A stretch of DNA of 64,000 nucleotides from NCBI RefSeq assembly GCF_003858655.1, contig NZ_RQXV01000001.1:186001-250000 (forward strand), in the 5' to 3' direction. The stretch is from Amphritea balenae. GTDB taxonomy: Bacteria; Pseudomonadota; Gammaproteobacteria; Pseudomonadales; Balneatricaceae. Shown here in pieces: positions 1 to 9,257 of the stretch (within the stretch, counting starts at the first letter, position 1; every line of letters starts with the position of its first letter). Both the position numbers and the translations under genes were made by a program. The notes beneath the pieces were generated by a model, which searched no databases, was not told the DNA's origin, and saw nothing but the letters and a program-made list of their open reading frames with translations.

Positions 1-451
1 GACCTCCGGTCAGCTGCAGCAGATCGTTTGGGCTAAGTTCAATTTCAAGCCCCCTTTTACCGGCACTTACATAGATGGTTTCCTGACTTGAAGCACTGGC
101 ATCTAACAGGGTGGGCAAGCACTTTTTCTGACCCAATGGGCTGATCCCTCCCACCAGATATCCGGTCATTCGCTGTGCTTGCAGCGGATCAGCCATCATA
201 ATCTTTTTGGCTTTCAGAGCATTGGCAACGCCTTTCAGATTAAGCTTTCCTGATACAGGCACAACAGCGACTGCCAACTCTTTCTGATCACCATTAATGG
301 CAACCAGCAATGTTTTAAAAACACGCTCAGGTTCAATATTTAAAGCGATTGCAGCCTCTTCGCCATAAGATTCACTCTTAGGATCGTGTTTATACTGGTG
401 GAGACTGAATTCGACTTTAGATTTTCTTGCCAGATTAATAGCCGGAGTCAT
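1..451 (-). CDS. ybaK: YbaK-type Cys-tRNA(Pro) deacylase, 3' end cut by window
   Basis: Members of this family hydrolyse cysteine mischarged onto tRNA-Pro in the cytoplasm, a trans-editing role beside prolyl-tRNA synthetase. The reading frame from the ATG at 451 runs without a stop to base 1, giving about 150 codons, so only the last few residues of a roughly 155-160 aa family are missing. Family features visible are the N-terminal stretch ending HQYKHD, the FKTLL segment near residue 45, and the glycine-rich [10 protein letters not shown] motif near residue 100, which contributes to the editing pocket. It reads leftwards; the secreted-protein gene upstream ends 24 bases away and is co-oriented. 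Assignment is from family resemblance only; a related INS-type editing domain is the main alternative. Confidence 0.88.
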   Translation of the reverse strand, partial: MTPAINLARKSKVEFSLHQYKHDPKSESYGEEAAIALNIEPERVFKTLLVAINGDQKELAVAVVPVSGKLNLKGVANALKAKKIMMADPLQAQRMTGYLVGGISPLGQKKCLPTLLDASASSQETIYVSAGKRGLEIELSPNDLLQLTGG

Positions 452-475
452 TTCTGAATTTTACTTATTGTCATA

Positions 476-991
476 TTACAAACCATCCATAATATCGATC
501 ACATCGATGACGGTTGCATCACCTTCAAGAACTTTGATGACTTTATTACCAATACGTCGGTGCTGCTCTCCTGCAACCTGATCCAAAACTCTATTCAGAT
601 CATCAGGCAAGGCTTCAGTTTGGGAGTAAAGCTCAGCATCCAGAACCTCCCCTGCAGCAACTTTTTTCTGCCAACCCGGAGGAAGCTCCCCCCCGCGTGA
701 TATTTTTTTCTGTAAACCCGGCGGTAATGACTTATGTTTATTTTTCCCTTTCTGTTTATCCGCACCAGACGCCTGTGTATCAGCACCCAGGAAGTAATTA
801 CGGATCACCCGCCTCTCTTCGCTGCTATAACGACTTTCTGATCTGCCCTTATCAGGCTCCGTTCGCTGTTCAGACTTTACAACGCCTGTTACCTTTTCGG
901 TGTTTTCATTTCCGGCCCAATCGGGCTTTTTTGCCAGCGCAGGTGAGCAGACCATCACGCAGCACCAGAAAGATACAATCAGTTTATTCAT
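476..991 (-). CDS. CigR/RcnB-like secreted protein
   Basis: A 171-residue protein with an N-terminal signal peptide (residues 1-20, cleavage probably after SPALA). The middle is charged and low in complexity, rich in Lys, Arg and Glu. Near residues 89-111 there is a doubled LPPG[LW]QKK motif, which is the hallmark of CigR/RcnB-like periplasmic proteins. The C-terminal 40 residues form a short conserved segment with alternating Val/Ile, probably a small beta domain. RcnB is a periplasmic Ni/Co homeostasis factor and CigR an anti-virulence protein in Salmonella; neither role can be assumed here. It reads leftwards into the deacylase gene and lies 14 bases from the SYLF gene behind it, so the three may be co-transcribed. 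Confidence 0.6.
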   Translation of the reverse strand: MNKLIVSFWCCVMVCSPALAKKPDWAGNENTEKVTGVVKSEQRTEPDKGRSESRYSSEERRVIRNYFLGADTQASGADKQKGKNKHKSLPPGLQKKISRGGELPPGWQKKVAAGEVLDAELYSQTEALPDDLNRVLDQVAGEQHRRIGNKVIKVLEGDATVIDVIDIMDGL

Positions 992-1005
992 AATAAATAG
1001 TTATC

Positions 1006-1545
1006 TTATCGTTGAATTCTGGAAATTTTGGAGCCTTCAATGCTCAGATTGTACATCAGCCCTTTATTAGAAAATATAAAGCCAATGATTGGCTGCTGAA
1101 TAGTATTCGAATCGATCTCTCCGCCAGCCCCCAAAGTAGCCAGAGCCACACTGCCATCAACGCCAGCCTCCCAGCCATCACTATTGCGGAATTTACGTAG
1201 TGCATCAGCGCTCATAAACAGAATAATTTCGGACTTTAACTGCGCGCCTAGCTGAAAGCCAATCGATGCAGATGCAACATTATAATAGGACACAGTCTTG
1301 CCATTGAGCCTCAAGGCTCCCTCTCCATACTCTCCGCCAATACCGATTCCTGCCTTAATCACTTCAGGAAATACCAACACCCCAGCCGCCTTACGGGTTA
1401 ACTCTTTACCTGCCGGACTGTGTTGATAGAATTCTTTCAACGCTTGATTAACTTTGGCGTTTATTTCCTGAGCCGAAGCAGCCAGTAGCGATGAACTTAG
1501 TGAAAATACGACCAGCATCAAACACAATTTTCGCAACAGTCTCAT
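1006..1545 (-). CDS. SYLF (Ysc84) domain lipid-binding protein
   Basis: A 179-residue exported protein. Residues 1-25 are a signal peptide ending ASAQE. The rest matches the SYLF/Ysc84 fold: the segment AAGVLVFPEVIKAGIGIGGE (residues 53-72), a GALRL strand, YYNVASASIGFQLGAQ, and a final GLMYNLSIEGSKI. In eukaryotes the domain binds phosphoinositides; bacterial members are usually periplasmic or outer-membrane-associated and of unknown function. The length is normal for the small bacterial class. It sits between the CigR-like gene and the LysR gene on the same strand. Family assignment is firm; function is not. Confidence 0.75.
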   Translation of the reverse strand: MRLLRKLCLMLVVFSLSSSLLAASAQEINAKVNQALKEFYQHSPAGKELTRKAAGVLVFPEVIKAGIGIGGEYGEGALRLNGKTVSYYNVASASIGFQLGAQLKSEIILFMSADALRKFRNSDGWEAGVDGSVALATLGAGGEIDSNTIQQPIIGFIFSNKGLMYNLSIEGSKISRIQR

Positions 1546-1620
1546 AGCATAACTCTCTGAGATTAAAGGTATTTCAATTATGGTTCAGCAATTCAAATCG
1601 AGCAAATTAAAACTATAACG

Positions 1621-2481
1621 TTATGTTGTACTAAAAATTAAATGCTCATCTGCAACCTGATTCTTTAGCCAGTCTACGAATACTCTGAGTCGCTGTGTTT
1701 TTATCAGTTCAGGGTGTTGAAGCAGCCACAATTCCCGGACAGGGGCACTCTCACTAAGGGGCGTCAGCGCAAAAGACTTTGCCAAAAAACAAGGCAGATA
1801 AGCGATACCCAGCCGCTGCTTTACCGCTTCCACTGAAGCCAGGCCAACATTAACTCTAAGCGCAACTTTTGCATCCGAATAATGGGTTTGCTGCCAGCGC
1901 GATTCCGGCAAGTTGATATAGCGTTCATCTAAACAAATCCAGGGTAAAGCGCTTATATCCGAGGTAACGTCTTTGGCAGATCCTGTATAAATGGCGTAGT
2001 GCAGATCAGTCAGCTTGCTGATCACCATATTGCCTGTTTCCGGCCGCCCCATACGAATAGCAAGATCAGCTTCTCTACGTGTCAGGCTCAACTGCTGAGC
2101 ATCGGCAATCAGTTCGATCTGGATGCCTGGATATTTCTGCTGAAAATCGGGTAATCGAGCTAATAGATAGCCATTGATAAAAGTAGCAACAGACGTAATA
2201 CGTATAGAACCTGTCAGAGCCTGATCCTGACTACTCAATCGCTGCTCTATCTGCATTACCTGTTGTTCGGCCTGTTCAGCCATTGCAACAATATCTTCAG
2301 CATCATCTGTCACCAGATAGCGATTATTATGGCGTATAAACAGCTTAGTCTTCAGATCGGTTTCAAGACGCTGAATACGCCGTGCAACCGTTGTATTGTT
2401 AACGCCCAACTGTTGAGCGGCACCACTTAGCGTACCGGCACGATAAAGGGCAAGAAAATAAGTAAGATCATTCCAGTTCAT
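1621..2481 (-). CDS. LysR-family transcriptional regulator
   Basis: A 286-residue LysR-type regulator. The N-terminal winged helix-turn-helix spans residues 1-60, with recognition helix region AAQQLGVNNTTVARRIQRLE; residues 90-280 form the periplasmic-binding-protein-like effector domain (TGSIRITSVATFINGYLL onward). It is divergent from the GST gene at 2578, the classic arrangement in which a LysR protein controls its neighbour. The start ATG (2479-2481) overlaps a perfect 9-bp inverted repeat, a good candidate for an autoregulatory operator. The inducer is unknown. Confidence 0.85.
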   Translation of the reverse strand: MNWNDLTYFLALYRAGTLSGAAQQLGVNNTTVARRIQRLETDLKTKLFIRHNNRYLVTDDAEDIVAMAEQAEQQVMQIEQRLSSQDQALTGSIRITSVATFINGYLLARLPDFQQKYPGIQIELIADAQQLSLTRREADLAIRMGRPETGNMVISKLTDLHYAIYTGSAKDVTSDISALPWICLDERYINLPESRWQQTHYSDAKVALRVNVGLASVEAVKQRLGIAYLPCFLAKSFALTPLSESAPVRELWLLQHPELIKTQRLRVFVDWLKNQVADEHLIFSTT

Positions 2482-2499
2482 ACTGCAACTTTGCAGTAT
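2480..2499. promoter_or_regulatory. 20-bp palindrome at LysR start (candidate operator)
   Basis: Two perfect 9-bp arms, ATACTGCAA and TTGCAGTAT, are separated by CT. The element includes the start codon of the LysR gene and lies about 80 bases upstream of the divergent GST start. LysR proteins typically bind interrupted dyads between divergent genes, so this is a natural self-repression site. A further TTTATCTGCAA-like half repeat follows at about 2500. No -10/-35 pair is called. Confidence 0.45.
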
Positions 2500-2577
2500 T
2501 TATCTGCAATTTTCTATATTTATGATCTTTTTTTGCAGCCATATACTCATATAACTGAGCAATAAATGGTGAAACTC

Positions 2578-3366
2578 ATGATAACTTTATACACCCACCC
2601 CATGTCCCCCTGTGCACAAAAAGTCAGAATTGTACTGGCTGAAAAAGCATTAAACTGGCAGCCCATCCATGTCAATTTACAACAGAAAGAAAATCTACAA
2701 ACCTGGTATTTAGAACTTAACCCGCTGGGTGTAGTGCCTACATTAGTTGAAGATGAGAAACCGGTTATCGAGTCTTCACTGATTTGTGAGTACCTTGAAG
2801 ATCGCTACCCGCAAACATCTCTTCGCAGCAATGACCCCCATGAGATCGCCAGCATGCGACTCTGGTTAAAACATATAGACATTAAGCTCCATCCTGCCTG
2901 CGGTGCATTACAATGGCCTCTGATAATGCGCCCGGCTTTGCTTGAAAAGAGCCAGGAAGAACAAGCCGCACTAATCAATGCAGTTGTTGAACAGCCCCGC
3001 CGTGAGCGACAGCGTCGTCTGCTGGAAATGGGGCTTGAAGCCCCTGATGTAATTGGCGCAGTAAAGACCTACGCTGATACAATAAAAAAAATGGAAACTG
3101 CCTTACAACAGCACAGATGGCTTGCCGGCGAACAGATATCACTTGCTGATTGCGCAATGGCCCCCTATTTTCAAACAATTAAACAGTTTGGTTGGGAAAT
3201 GTTCTGTGAACAAGCGCCAGCAGTCTCACTATGGTTTGATAGAATCAGCTCAAGAGAGTCTTATCAGAAAGCAGTCTCTGCAGACTTCTCAAACCAGACT
3301 AACCATGAGTTACTGGAAACAGGAAAGCGGGCCCTGCCGATAATAGCAAAGCACTTATCTAGTTAA
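2578..3366 (+). CDS. Glutathione S-transferase family protein
   Basis: A 262-residue GST. The N-terminal thioredoxin-like domain (residues 1-80) has the pattern TLYTHPMSPCAQKVRIVLAE with the Ser/Cys active-site turn, the cis-Pro segment NPLGVVPTL, and the glutathione gamma-Glu-binding motif ESSLICEYL. The C-terminal helical domain is longer than the usual 120 residues, with LADCAMAPYF as the helix-6 N-cap motif. I prefer the ATG at 2578 over an in-frame ATG at 2566 because the family begins right at the first beta strand (MITLYTHP). It is divergent from the LysR regulator and is probably its target. The substrate is unknown. Confidence 0.82.
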   Translation: MITLYTHPMSPCAQKVRIVLAEKALNWQPIHVNLQQKENLQTWYLELNPLGVVPTLVEDEKPVIESSLICEYLEDRYPQTSLRSNDPHEIASMRLWLKHIDIKLHPACGALQWPLIMRPALLEKSQEEQAALINAVVEQPRRERQRRLLEMGLEAPDVIGAVKTYADTIKKMETALQQHRWLAGEQISLADCAMAPYFQTIKQFGWEMFCEQAPAVSLWFDRISSRESYQKAVSADFSNQTNHELLETGKRALPIIAKHLSS

Positions 3367-3388
3367 GCAGGCAAGTTGAGCTGAAAAA

Positions 3389-3604
3389 CTAGCTACGTAG
3401 CGGCCTGAGAACATCCTCCAGGCCGTTTAATTTCACCTCATATAAGATCTGCAACAGAATACCTATCTCCCCCTCAGGAAAGCCTTTACCCGCAAACCAG
3501 ACCAGATAGGGCTCCGGCAGATCCATCAATACCCTACCCGAATACTTACCAAACGGCATTTTCATATTGGCTAACTTTTGCAAACGCTGGGGTGTGATTT
3601 CCAT
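3389..3604 (-). CDS. DUF3820 family small protein
   Basis: A 71-residue protein matching DUF3820 (also called putative quorum-sensing-regulated virulence factor). The diagnostic core is MPFGKYSGRVLMDLPEPYL followed by VWFAGKGFPEGEIG. The function is unsettled. It is a single-gene unit convergent with the GST gene and divergent from the O-antigen-ligase-like gene. Length is normal for the family. Confidence 0.78.
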   Translation of the reverse strand: MEITPQRLQKLANMKMPFGKYSGRVLMDLPEPYLVWFAGKGFPEGEIGILLQILYEVKLNGLEDVLRPLRS

Positions 3605-3704
3605 ACTTCTCCAGAATTATGATTATTAAACAAATCATCTCTACTACAATGAATATTTATATGATCGATTACATAAATCAAACATTAAAAAGAGCATTAG
3701 CTAA

Positions 3705-5006
3705 ATGAACTCTAAGCAAGATCAGTTTCTTGCCATTATATTATTTTTTGTAACGGCTGCCACTTGTCTGACAGGAAGTCCGCAAGCTTATATTAGTGCA
3801 CTTCAGATCGCAGTTTACGAAATAATTTTCATCTCCACCTGTATCTTCTTGTATATCAGGCAGCCTTTTGACGGCTCGGTATCTATCGACAAGGCCAGCA
3901 CATTCTTCATAAGCACTATATGCGTTATATTACTTTTGAGCGCTTATTTCAGTTTTTCGCAAGCAAGTAACCATACGGGAATAACAGTTCTTAGAGTAAC
4001 AACACTATTCATTCACCTAATCTATTGTTTTGTTCTGGCACGTTACCTCAGAAAATCAAATATCGGAGGATGGTGGTTCTGTTACAGTATTATATTCTCA
4101 GCTACCAGCATGGGAATTGTATATCTATTTTACGCTCTTATTCTTCAGGTAGATCCGCAGTTTCTCATTAACAATCCATTATTTGCAGCTCACTACAGGC
4201 ATGTAGGTTTTGTTTCAGTAGTTGCAGCAATTTTGGCAGCAATTCAAATAGTCCGCTTTAACAACGTAAAAATCTTGTTTAAGCTATATATATGTTTGCT
4301 AATTATAAATTTAAGTTTTGTTATATGGTTAGGAAGTAGAACTGCAATTCTGCTATCTATCATTGCTCTCATACTTGTCGGTTTTGCGTCTTCTTTTAAA
4401 AAGCTACTCAACCGGAAAATAATCATCACCTACTGCTTGAGTATTTGCATTTCATTAGTTCTGGCAACTCTAACTTCAGTTTATCCCTGGAATGGCCCAT
4501 TAAGAACATATAATGCAATCACATCATACAAGCCTGATAATAGTAAAACTCCTATAACGGTTAAACAGTCTGACTTTTCTTCTGGCCGCTTTCAAATCTG
4601 GGGGGATGCAATAGATCTCGGCTTATCTAATCCTTGGGTGGGGGCTGGACCTGAAAGTTACCATTTTTCAAACAAAGAAGAACAAAGTGAATTTTTCCAC
4701 CCTCACAACAGTCTCATTCATATCTTTGCTGAAGTTGGCATATTCGGTTTAATTACCTGTGTAGCACTCTGGGCAAAAGTGATACTCAATTTTAAGAGCC
4801 GACTCCTCCACAAACACAGCACACTAGAACAGTTTCAACTTAACTTAAGTGCTTTAATGATCGTTCTGTCCCTAAGCTTGTTAAGCCTTACATCAGGCTC
4901 ACTGTATTTTGCTCAACCTCTCTTCATTTTCTTCTCTGCAATTGCATTTCTTGCAATTGTCATAGAAAGTAAAACCCCCGAAACAATAGTGCATACTTCG
5001 AAATGA
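3705..5006 (+). CDS. O-antigen ligase / Wzy_C family membrane protein
   Basis: A 433-residue polytopic membrane protein with roughly ten to twelve predicted hydrophobic segments. Between residues 300 and 345 lies the large periplasmic loop typical of Wzy_C/WaaL proteins: a GAGPESYHF stretch followed by HPHNSLIHIFAEVGIFG, with the conserved His and the E-x-G motif. Such proteins join or polymerise glycans at the periplasmic face of the inner membrane. No other polysaccharide genes are nearby, so the substrate cannot be inferred; O-antigen ligase, colanic-acid-type polymerase and protein glycosyltransferase all remain possible. Its stop overlaps the start of the MOSC gene by four bases. Codon use looks more AT-rich than its neighbours, a possible sign of transfer. 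Confidence 0.75.
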   Translation: MNSKQDQFLAIILFFVTAATCLTGSPQAYISALQIAVYEIIFISTCIFLYIRQPFDGSVSIDKASTFFISTICVILLLSAYFSFSQASNHTGITVLRVTTLFIHLIYCFVLARYLRKSNIGGWWFCYSIIFSATSMGIVYLFYALILQVDPQFLINNPLFAAHYRHVGFVSVVAAILAAIQIVRFNNVKILFKLYICLLIINLSFVIWLGSRTAILLSIIALILVGFASSFKKLLNRKIIITYCLSICISLVLATLTSVYPWNGPLRTYNAITSYKPDNSKTPITVKQSDFSSGRFQIWGDAIDLGLSNPWVGAGPESYHFSNKEEQSEFFHPHNSLIHIFAEVGIFGLITCVALWAKVILNFKSRLLHKHSTLEQFQLNLSALMIVLSLSLLSLTSGSLYFAQPLFIFFSAIAFLAIVIESKTPETIVHTSK

Positions 5007-5830
5007 TCCCTCTGATTTCAGAAATTATGATTTATCCGATTAAGTCTACAAACGGACTCTCGGTTAAGAGCAGTCTTGTCACCCCAATAGGGCTAGACTT
5101 CGATCGTAAATTTGTACTCTGTGATAAGAAAGGTAGATTTATAACAGCCCGAATCAAACCTGAGCTGTTAAACATTTCAACTGTACTGAGCGCAGAAGGA
5201 CTGTGCGTAAGTGCGCCGGGACAAACGAACCTACAGATAAAATATAAAAACTTTAGCGCCACGTACCGTCCCGTTGTCGTCTGGGGGGATACCATCAATA
5301 GTCAGCACTGCAGTGCTGAAGCAGACCAGTGGTTCAGTAACTACCTGGGACGACCCTGCCAGCTATTCTTCTTTGGCAACGAATCCGCACGGCCACTCAA
5401 ACATTATCCTTCTCAACAAACCGCCTTTGCCGACGGCTATCCGCTGTTGTTGATATCCCAAGCCTCATTAGATGACCTTAACCAGCGCTGTAAAAAGCCT
5501 GTCGATATGACGCAATTACGTCCTAACCTGGTTGTATCTGATACACAGGCCTACGCTGAAGATAGTTGGAAAAGGATCAAAATAGGTGAAGTAGAGTTTG
5601 AAATAACTAAGCCCTGCGGGCGCTGTATTCTGACAACAGTCAATACAGAAACGCTACAGCGGGATCCTGATCGGCAACCCTTAAGTGTCTTAAAACAATA
5701 TCGAAAAGGCAGCGATGGCGAAGCACACTTTGGCCAGAACCTGATAGCTATTAACACGGGTATCATCGGGCTGAATGATAAAGTAGAAGTTTTAGACACT
5801 CAGGAACCTGAAGACTATAAGAGCTTCTAA
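5003..5830 (+). CDS. MOSC domain protein (YcbX-like)
   Basis: A 275-residue protein with an N-terminal MOSC beta-barrel (residues 1-120; opening ISEIMIYPIKSTNGLSV is typical) and a MOSC sulfurase-carrier domain at 125-270. The conserved cysteine of the MOSC domain is in KPCGRCILTTVNTE. E. coli YcbX is a molybdoenzyme of the mARC type that reduces N-hydroxylated compounds; the E. coli protein has an extra C-terminal ferredoxin domain that is absent here. The ATGA overlap with the preceding membrane-protein gene shows translational coupling, although the two products have no obvious functional link. Confidence 0.8.
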   Translation: MIPLISEIMIYPIKSTNGLSVKSSLVTPIGLDFDRKFVLCDKKGRFITARIKPELLNISTVLSAEGLCVSAPGQTNLQIKYKNFSATYRPVVVWGDTINSQHCSAEADQWFSNYLGRPCQLFFFGNESARPLKHYPSQQTAFADGYPLLLISQASLDDLNQRCKKPVDMTQLRPNLVVSDTQAYAEDSWKRIKIGEVEFEITKPCGRCILTTVNTETLQRDPDRQPLSVLKQYRKGSDGEAHFGQNLIAINTGIIGLNDKVEVLDTQEPEDYKSF

Positions 5831-5844
5831 CCAGCTTTCCCAAT

Positions 5845-7770
5845 TTATCGGGTTAACAGTTCTCGTAGTTCCGGTTCCAGATCCCGGTACTCATCCGCCT
5901 GAAGAAGCTCTTTCCTGCAGCGGCTATTCGCTTGCTGTTGCAAACTGAACCCCTGCTCTGAGATACCTTTAAGCATTACCGCAGCATGGGTGCCACTGAC
6001 TTTGTCCCGCCGATACCCCAGCCGTTGTATTTGCATACCTTGCCCTTCCCAGAACTGACACAGTGCTGTTGTTGCACCAAAACTTGTGCCTATCCAGTCA
6101 AGTTTACTATTTGCCCGGCCTATCGCTGCTATCATCTGGGTACCAATCCCCCGGCGCTGGAAGTTTGGCATAACAGCAATTCTCATTACTCTTATGCCTG
6201 CGCAACAAGCTGCTTCTGGTATTTGAGCGTGGGCTAATAAAGTTTGAGGAATAAGATGGCCTGTAGGTCGACGTGTACCTGCCTGAATAGCCTGCGCTAA
6301 TGATGCTTCTATCGGTCCTTCTCGAGCCAGTAACGCAGTCGCTACCAGCTGTTCATTATTGTTTGCAATCTCGAAACCACCCCAGACTTCCAGGTTGGGA
6401 CTATCGAGCAAAATACGAAGATCGCCGGGAGTCGTTTTATAATGTGCTAAAACCAGTAAACCAAACAGCTGTCTTAACAGCTCTGGCTGTTGTGCCAACA
6501 AATCCCGGTCAAGTTGACGATATTGAAAACTTACCGAACTCGTCCCTATCGCTGTATCGCTTTCAGGTTCTGCATCCAACAATAAAGCAGTATAAGTAAA
6601 TGACTCGAAAGGATCCCCCTCTGCCCAACGGATAGGCTGTTTCATTCTGAAGAAAACGGTATCTGGCAGAGTACGCTTTAAAAAGGGTAAGAAACGAACA
6701 GCAAATCCCTGCCCGGTTCCTTCATAGCCATGAATAGTCGATGCAAAAATCACCGATTTATTGATTAAAAACTGCCGTAACACCGGAGCAGGTATCGCCG
6801 CAGCTTCATCAACTAACAACAGGTCGGCAGTTAAATGCTTCTGAATGAGCTGATCCGGTAACAGGAATCTGACTTTACTCTGACCATAACTCCAGCAATC
6901 TTTAGCTTCAGTGACTAACTGATCAGACAGCAGTTCAATTAGTATCTGAATAGCAGATTGCACCGCACTGCGGCTAGGCGCCGTTATTATGATATCCGTG
7001 GGTTTTCGACTCATTAATCTGGCAGCCAGAATACCCAGGGCGGCACTTTTCCCACGGCCCCGATCAGCGGTAACTACAGCTACCGCAGGTGCCCTGGACA
7101 ATAACGTCTCACAAGCAGCAACAAACCGATGCTGATCCCTGCTTCTGTAAGGCACCTCTATCACGGGTTGAGGTGAACGCTCATACCCTGGGCTATCCAG
7201 CGGCTCTGGTTTTATTCCCTCCTGCAGTAAGACAAGATCAGGATCATTCCGGATGATTCGACAAAGGTGTTGGATAAAACGCCGCCCAACATCCTTTGAC
7301 TGATATGGCTCGACAGCGATACTACTATACTCAGGATCGTCAAATGCGGACCAGTCCGCCAGCGGAGGGGTAACAAGAATAAACAAACCTCCCGCACTGA
7401 GCAGACCCGCAACCTGCCCAAAGGCATTTGGATTAAAGCCGCTCCAACTATCGAATACGACTCCCTGACGCTCCTGCCCGAGTACCTGATGAGCCTGCTT
7501 GCCACTAACAACAACTAAAGGTGAGGCTGGCAACAGTCCAACAGCCGGTTCCCCCACCCACAACCAGTTATCCAGATCCAGATCTGCTAGTTCTGTTAAT
7601 TGCTGACACCAGCCACGACTGCCACTTAAGACCAGTAACTGTCGATATATACTGCCGCGTTGGGCATTATATAGTCCTGTTATATACTGCTGAAGCGGTT
7701 CAATCTCGCTCACTGTTCTATCCTTAAGATCATTCAGAGCAGATTTTACACTCTCTGTTTCGCCGAGCAT
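5845..7770 (-). CDS. tmcA: tRNA(Met) cytidine acetyltransferase
   Basis: The protein acetylates N4 of the wobble cytidine (C34) of elongator tRNA-Met using acetyl-CoA and ATP. With the ATG at 7770 it is 641 residues, close to the 671 of E. coli TmcA. Domains in order: N-terminal DUF1726-like region (about 45-170, opening RQLLVLSGSRGWC), RecD-like helicase domain with Walker A ADRGRGKSA at 235-243 and DEAA at 321-324, GNAT domain with RIAVMPNFQRRGIGTQMI near 530-547, and a C-terminal tRNA-binding tail. The frame is open upstream to 7953, but that extension overlaps the divergent kinase gene and is not family-like, so I place the start at 7770. No strong ribosome binding site supports it. Confidence 0.92.
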   Translation of the reverse strand: MLGETESVKSALNDLKDRTVSEIEPLQQYITGLYNAQRGSIYRQLLVLSGSRGWCQQLTELADLDLDNWLWVGEPAVGLLPASPLVVVSGKQAHQVLGQERQGVVFDSWSGFNPNAFGQVAGLLSAGGLFILVTPPLADWSAFDDPEYSSIAVEPYQSKDVGRRFIQHLCRIIRNDPDLVLLQEGIKPEPLDSPGYERSPQPVIEVPYRSRDQHRFVAACETLLSRAPAVAVVTADRGRGKSAALGILAARLMSRKPTDIIITAPSRSAVQSAIQILIELLSDQLVTEAKDCWSYGQSKVRFLLPDQLIQKHLTADLLLVDEAAAIPAPVLRQFLINKSVIFASTIHGYEGTGQGFAVRFLPFLKRTLPDTVFFRMKQPIRWAEGDPFESFTYTALLLDAEPESDTAIGTSSVSFQYRQLDRDLLAQQPELLRQLFGLLVLAHYKTTPGDLRILLDSPNLEVWGGFEIANNNEQLVATALLAREGPIEASLAQAIQAGTRRPTGHLIPQTLLAHAQIPEAACCAGIRVMRIAVMPNFQRRGIGTQMIAAIGRANSKLDWIGTSFGATTALCQFWEGQGMQIQRLGYRRDKVSGTHAAVMLKGISEQGFSLQQQANSRCRKELLQADEYRDLEPELRELLTR

Positions 7771-7829
7771 AAGAAAAAATAGCGAATTTAAAGGGGCAAT
7801 CTTTATGACATCTGCGATGGAAAACTGGT

Positions 7830-9257
7830 ATGCATTCTGATCTCTGTCTGGTGATGGACCAAGGAAGCCAAAGCAGCAGAGCGATGATATTTGATCGTTT
7901 TGGTAACTGTTTAAGTCAGGCACAAGTGCGGATAAAGATTCAACTAACACCACCCAACCGGGCTGAACAGTCGCCGGAGCAGATATTAATATCGTTAAAA
8001 CGCGCAGCTTTGGAATCGATCAGTAAGTTAAACTCTGCAGACCGCCGCCGCCTGAAAAGTGCATCTTTAATCACTCAACGATCCAGTACACTCTGCTGGG
8101 ATGCCGATACAGGTGAACCTTTGACGCCTGTAATCAGTTGGCAGGACAGACGTGGTGTGCATTATCTTGAAGAGCTAGCGCCTCTGGCCCCACTACTAAG
8201 ACAACTGACCGGCCTCTACCCTAATGCGCATTTGCCCGCATCAAAATTACGCTGGTGTCTTGAGCATAATAACTTCAGTAAAGCGTTACACCGTATCAAA
8301 GGCGGCCCTATCGCTGCCTGGCTAATAAAAAATCTCCTACACGAACAAACGGATCAGATTGATGGTGTTACCGCTGCCCGAACCATGCTTTATTCGATTA
8401 ATGATAAAAGCTGGCATCCTGAGTTATTAGAGCTATTTCAGATTCCCGAGTCGCTGCTCCCCGATATAAAACCCTGTCAGCATAACTATGGCAACCTTAA
8501 GCTGCCGGGCTGCGAACTCCCGCTTACCTTTGTCAGTGGCGATCAGGCGGCCGCTTTATTTGCTTTTGGTACCCCTTCCCCTGAGAACTTATATATCAAC
8601 CTGGGCAGTGGTGGTTTTCTTAATCGAATATTGGATACGCCTGGATTGCAGCCACAAGAGCGACTTCTTCACCACACGATTCTGGCAGCAAGACAACCCC
8701 TTTTTAGCGCGGAAGCAACTATAAACGGTGCCGCAAATGCACTGGAGTGGGCATTTAATATCTGCCGCCCTCACAGTCGACAGCTTGACAAGTGGCAAAC
8801 AGAATATCCGGATCCTCCTCTGTTTATGAATATGGTTGGTGGGGTAGGATCCCCGGACTGGTGTCCGATTGAACGTTCTTGCTGGATCGGTGAGGAAGAG
8901 GAACCTAAAGCCAGACTTGTGGGCGTAATGGAAAGTATCATTTTTCTTATTCTGCGCAATATTGAAGCAATGTCAGCACTTCCCCCGCCTGAGAAGATAA
9001 TTATTGGCGGTGGTATCAGCCAGCTAAATAGCCTTTGCCAGGGGTTAGCTGATCTGAGTGGGTTACCTGTCCTCAGATATAAACAGCAGGAAATAACCGC
9101 AATGGGAGCCGCCTGGTTAACCCTGAATAACAGCATACGGCAAATGGAACCGGAGCAGCGTTTCACTCCTAATACTAATACTGCCCTGAAGCAGCGCTAC
9201 CGCAACTGGAGCAAGGCATTTAATAAGCATCTTGATGAGGTAAGAGACGAACTATAA
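7830..9257 (+). CDS. FGGY-family carbohydrate kinase
   Basis: A 475-residue sugar or polyol kinase. The N-terminal phosphate motif is VMDQGSQSSRAMIFD (residues 8-22), close to the DQGTTSSR pattern of glycerol kinase. The second domain carries GDQAAALFAFG and INLGSGGFL (ATP-binding), and the C-terminus has KIIIGGGISQLNSL and AMGAAWL, all typical of FGGY kinases. Length is slightly below glycerol kinase (about 500 aa), and several glycerol-binding residues differ, so the substrate is unassigned. It is divergent from tmcA with about 60 bases between starts, and its stop codon directly abuts the stop of the convergent GDPD gene, with no room for a terminator outside coding sequence. Confidence 0.83.
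   Translation: MHSDLCLVMDQGSQSSRAMIFDRFGNCLSQAQVRIKIQLTPPNRAEQSPEQILISLKRAALESISKLNSADRRRLKSASLITQRSSTLCWDADTGEPLTPVISWQDRRGVHYLEELAPLAPLLRQLTGLYPNAHLPASKLRWCLEHNNFSKALHRIKGGPIAAWLIKNLLHEQTDQIDGVTAARTMLYSINDKSWHPELLELFQIPESLLPDIKPCQHNYGNLKLPGCELPLTFVSGDQAAALFAFGTPSPENLYINLGSGGFLNRILDTPGLQPQERLLHHTILAARQPLFSAEATINGAANALEWAFNICRPHSRQLDKWQTEYPDPPLFMNMVGGVGSPDWCPIERSCWIGEEEEPKARLVGVMESIIFLILRNIEAMSALPPPEKIIIGGGISQLNSLCQGLADLSGLPVLRYKQQEITAMGAAWLTLNNSIRQMEPEQRFTPNTNTALKQRYRNWSKAFNKHLDEVRDEL

Noticed and set aside
7771-7953. 61-codon N-terminal extension of TmcA
   Set aside because: It overlaps the FGGY kinase start on the other strand, is not family-like, and would remove the divergent promoter region.
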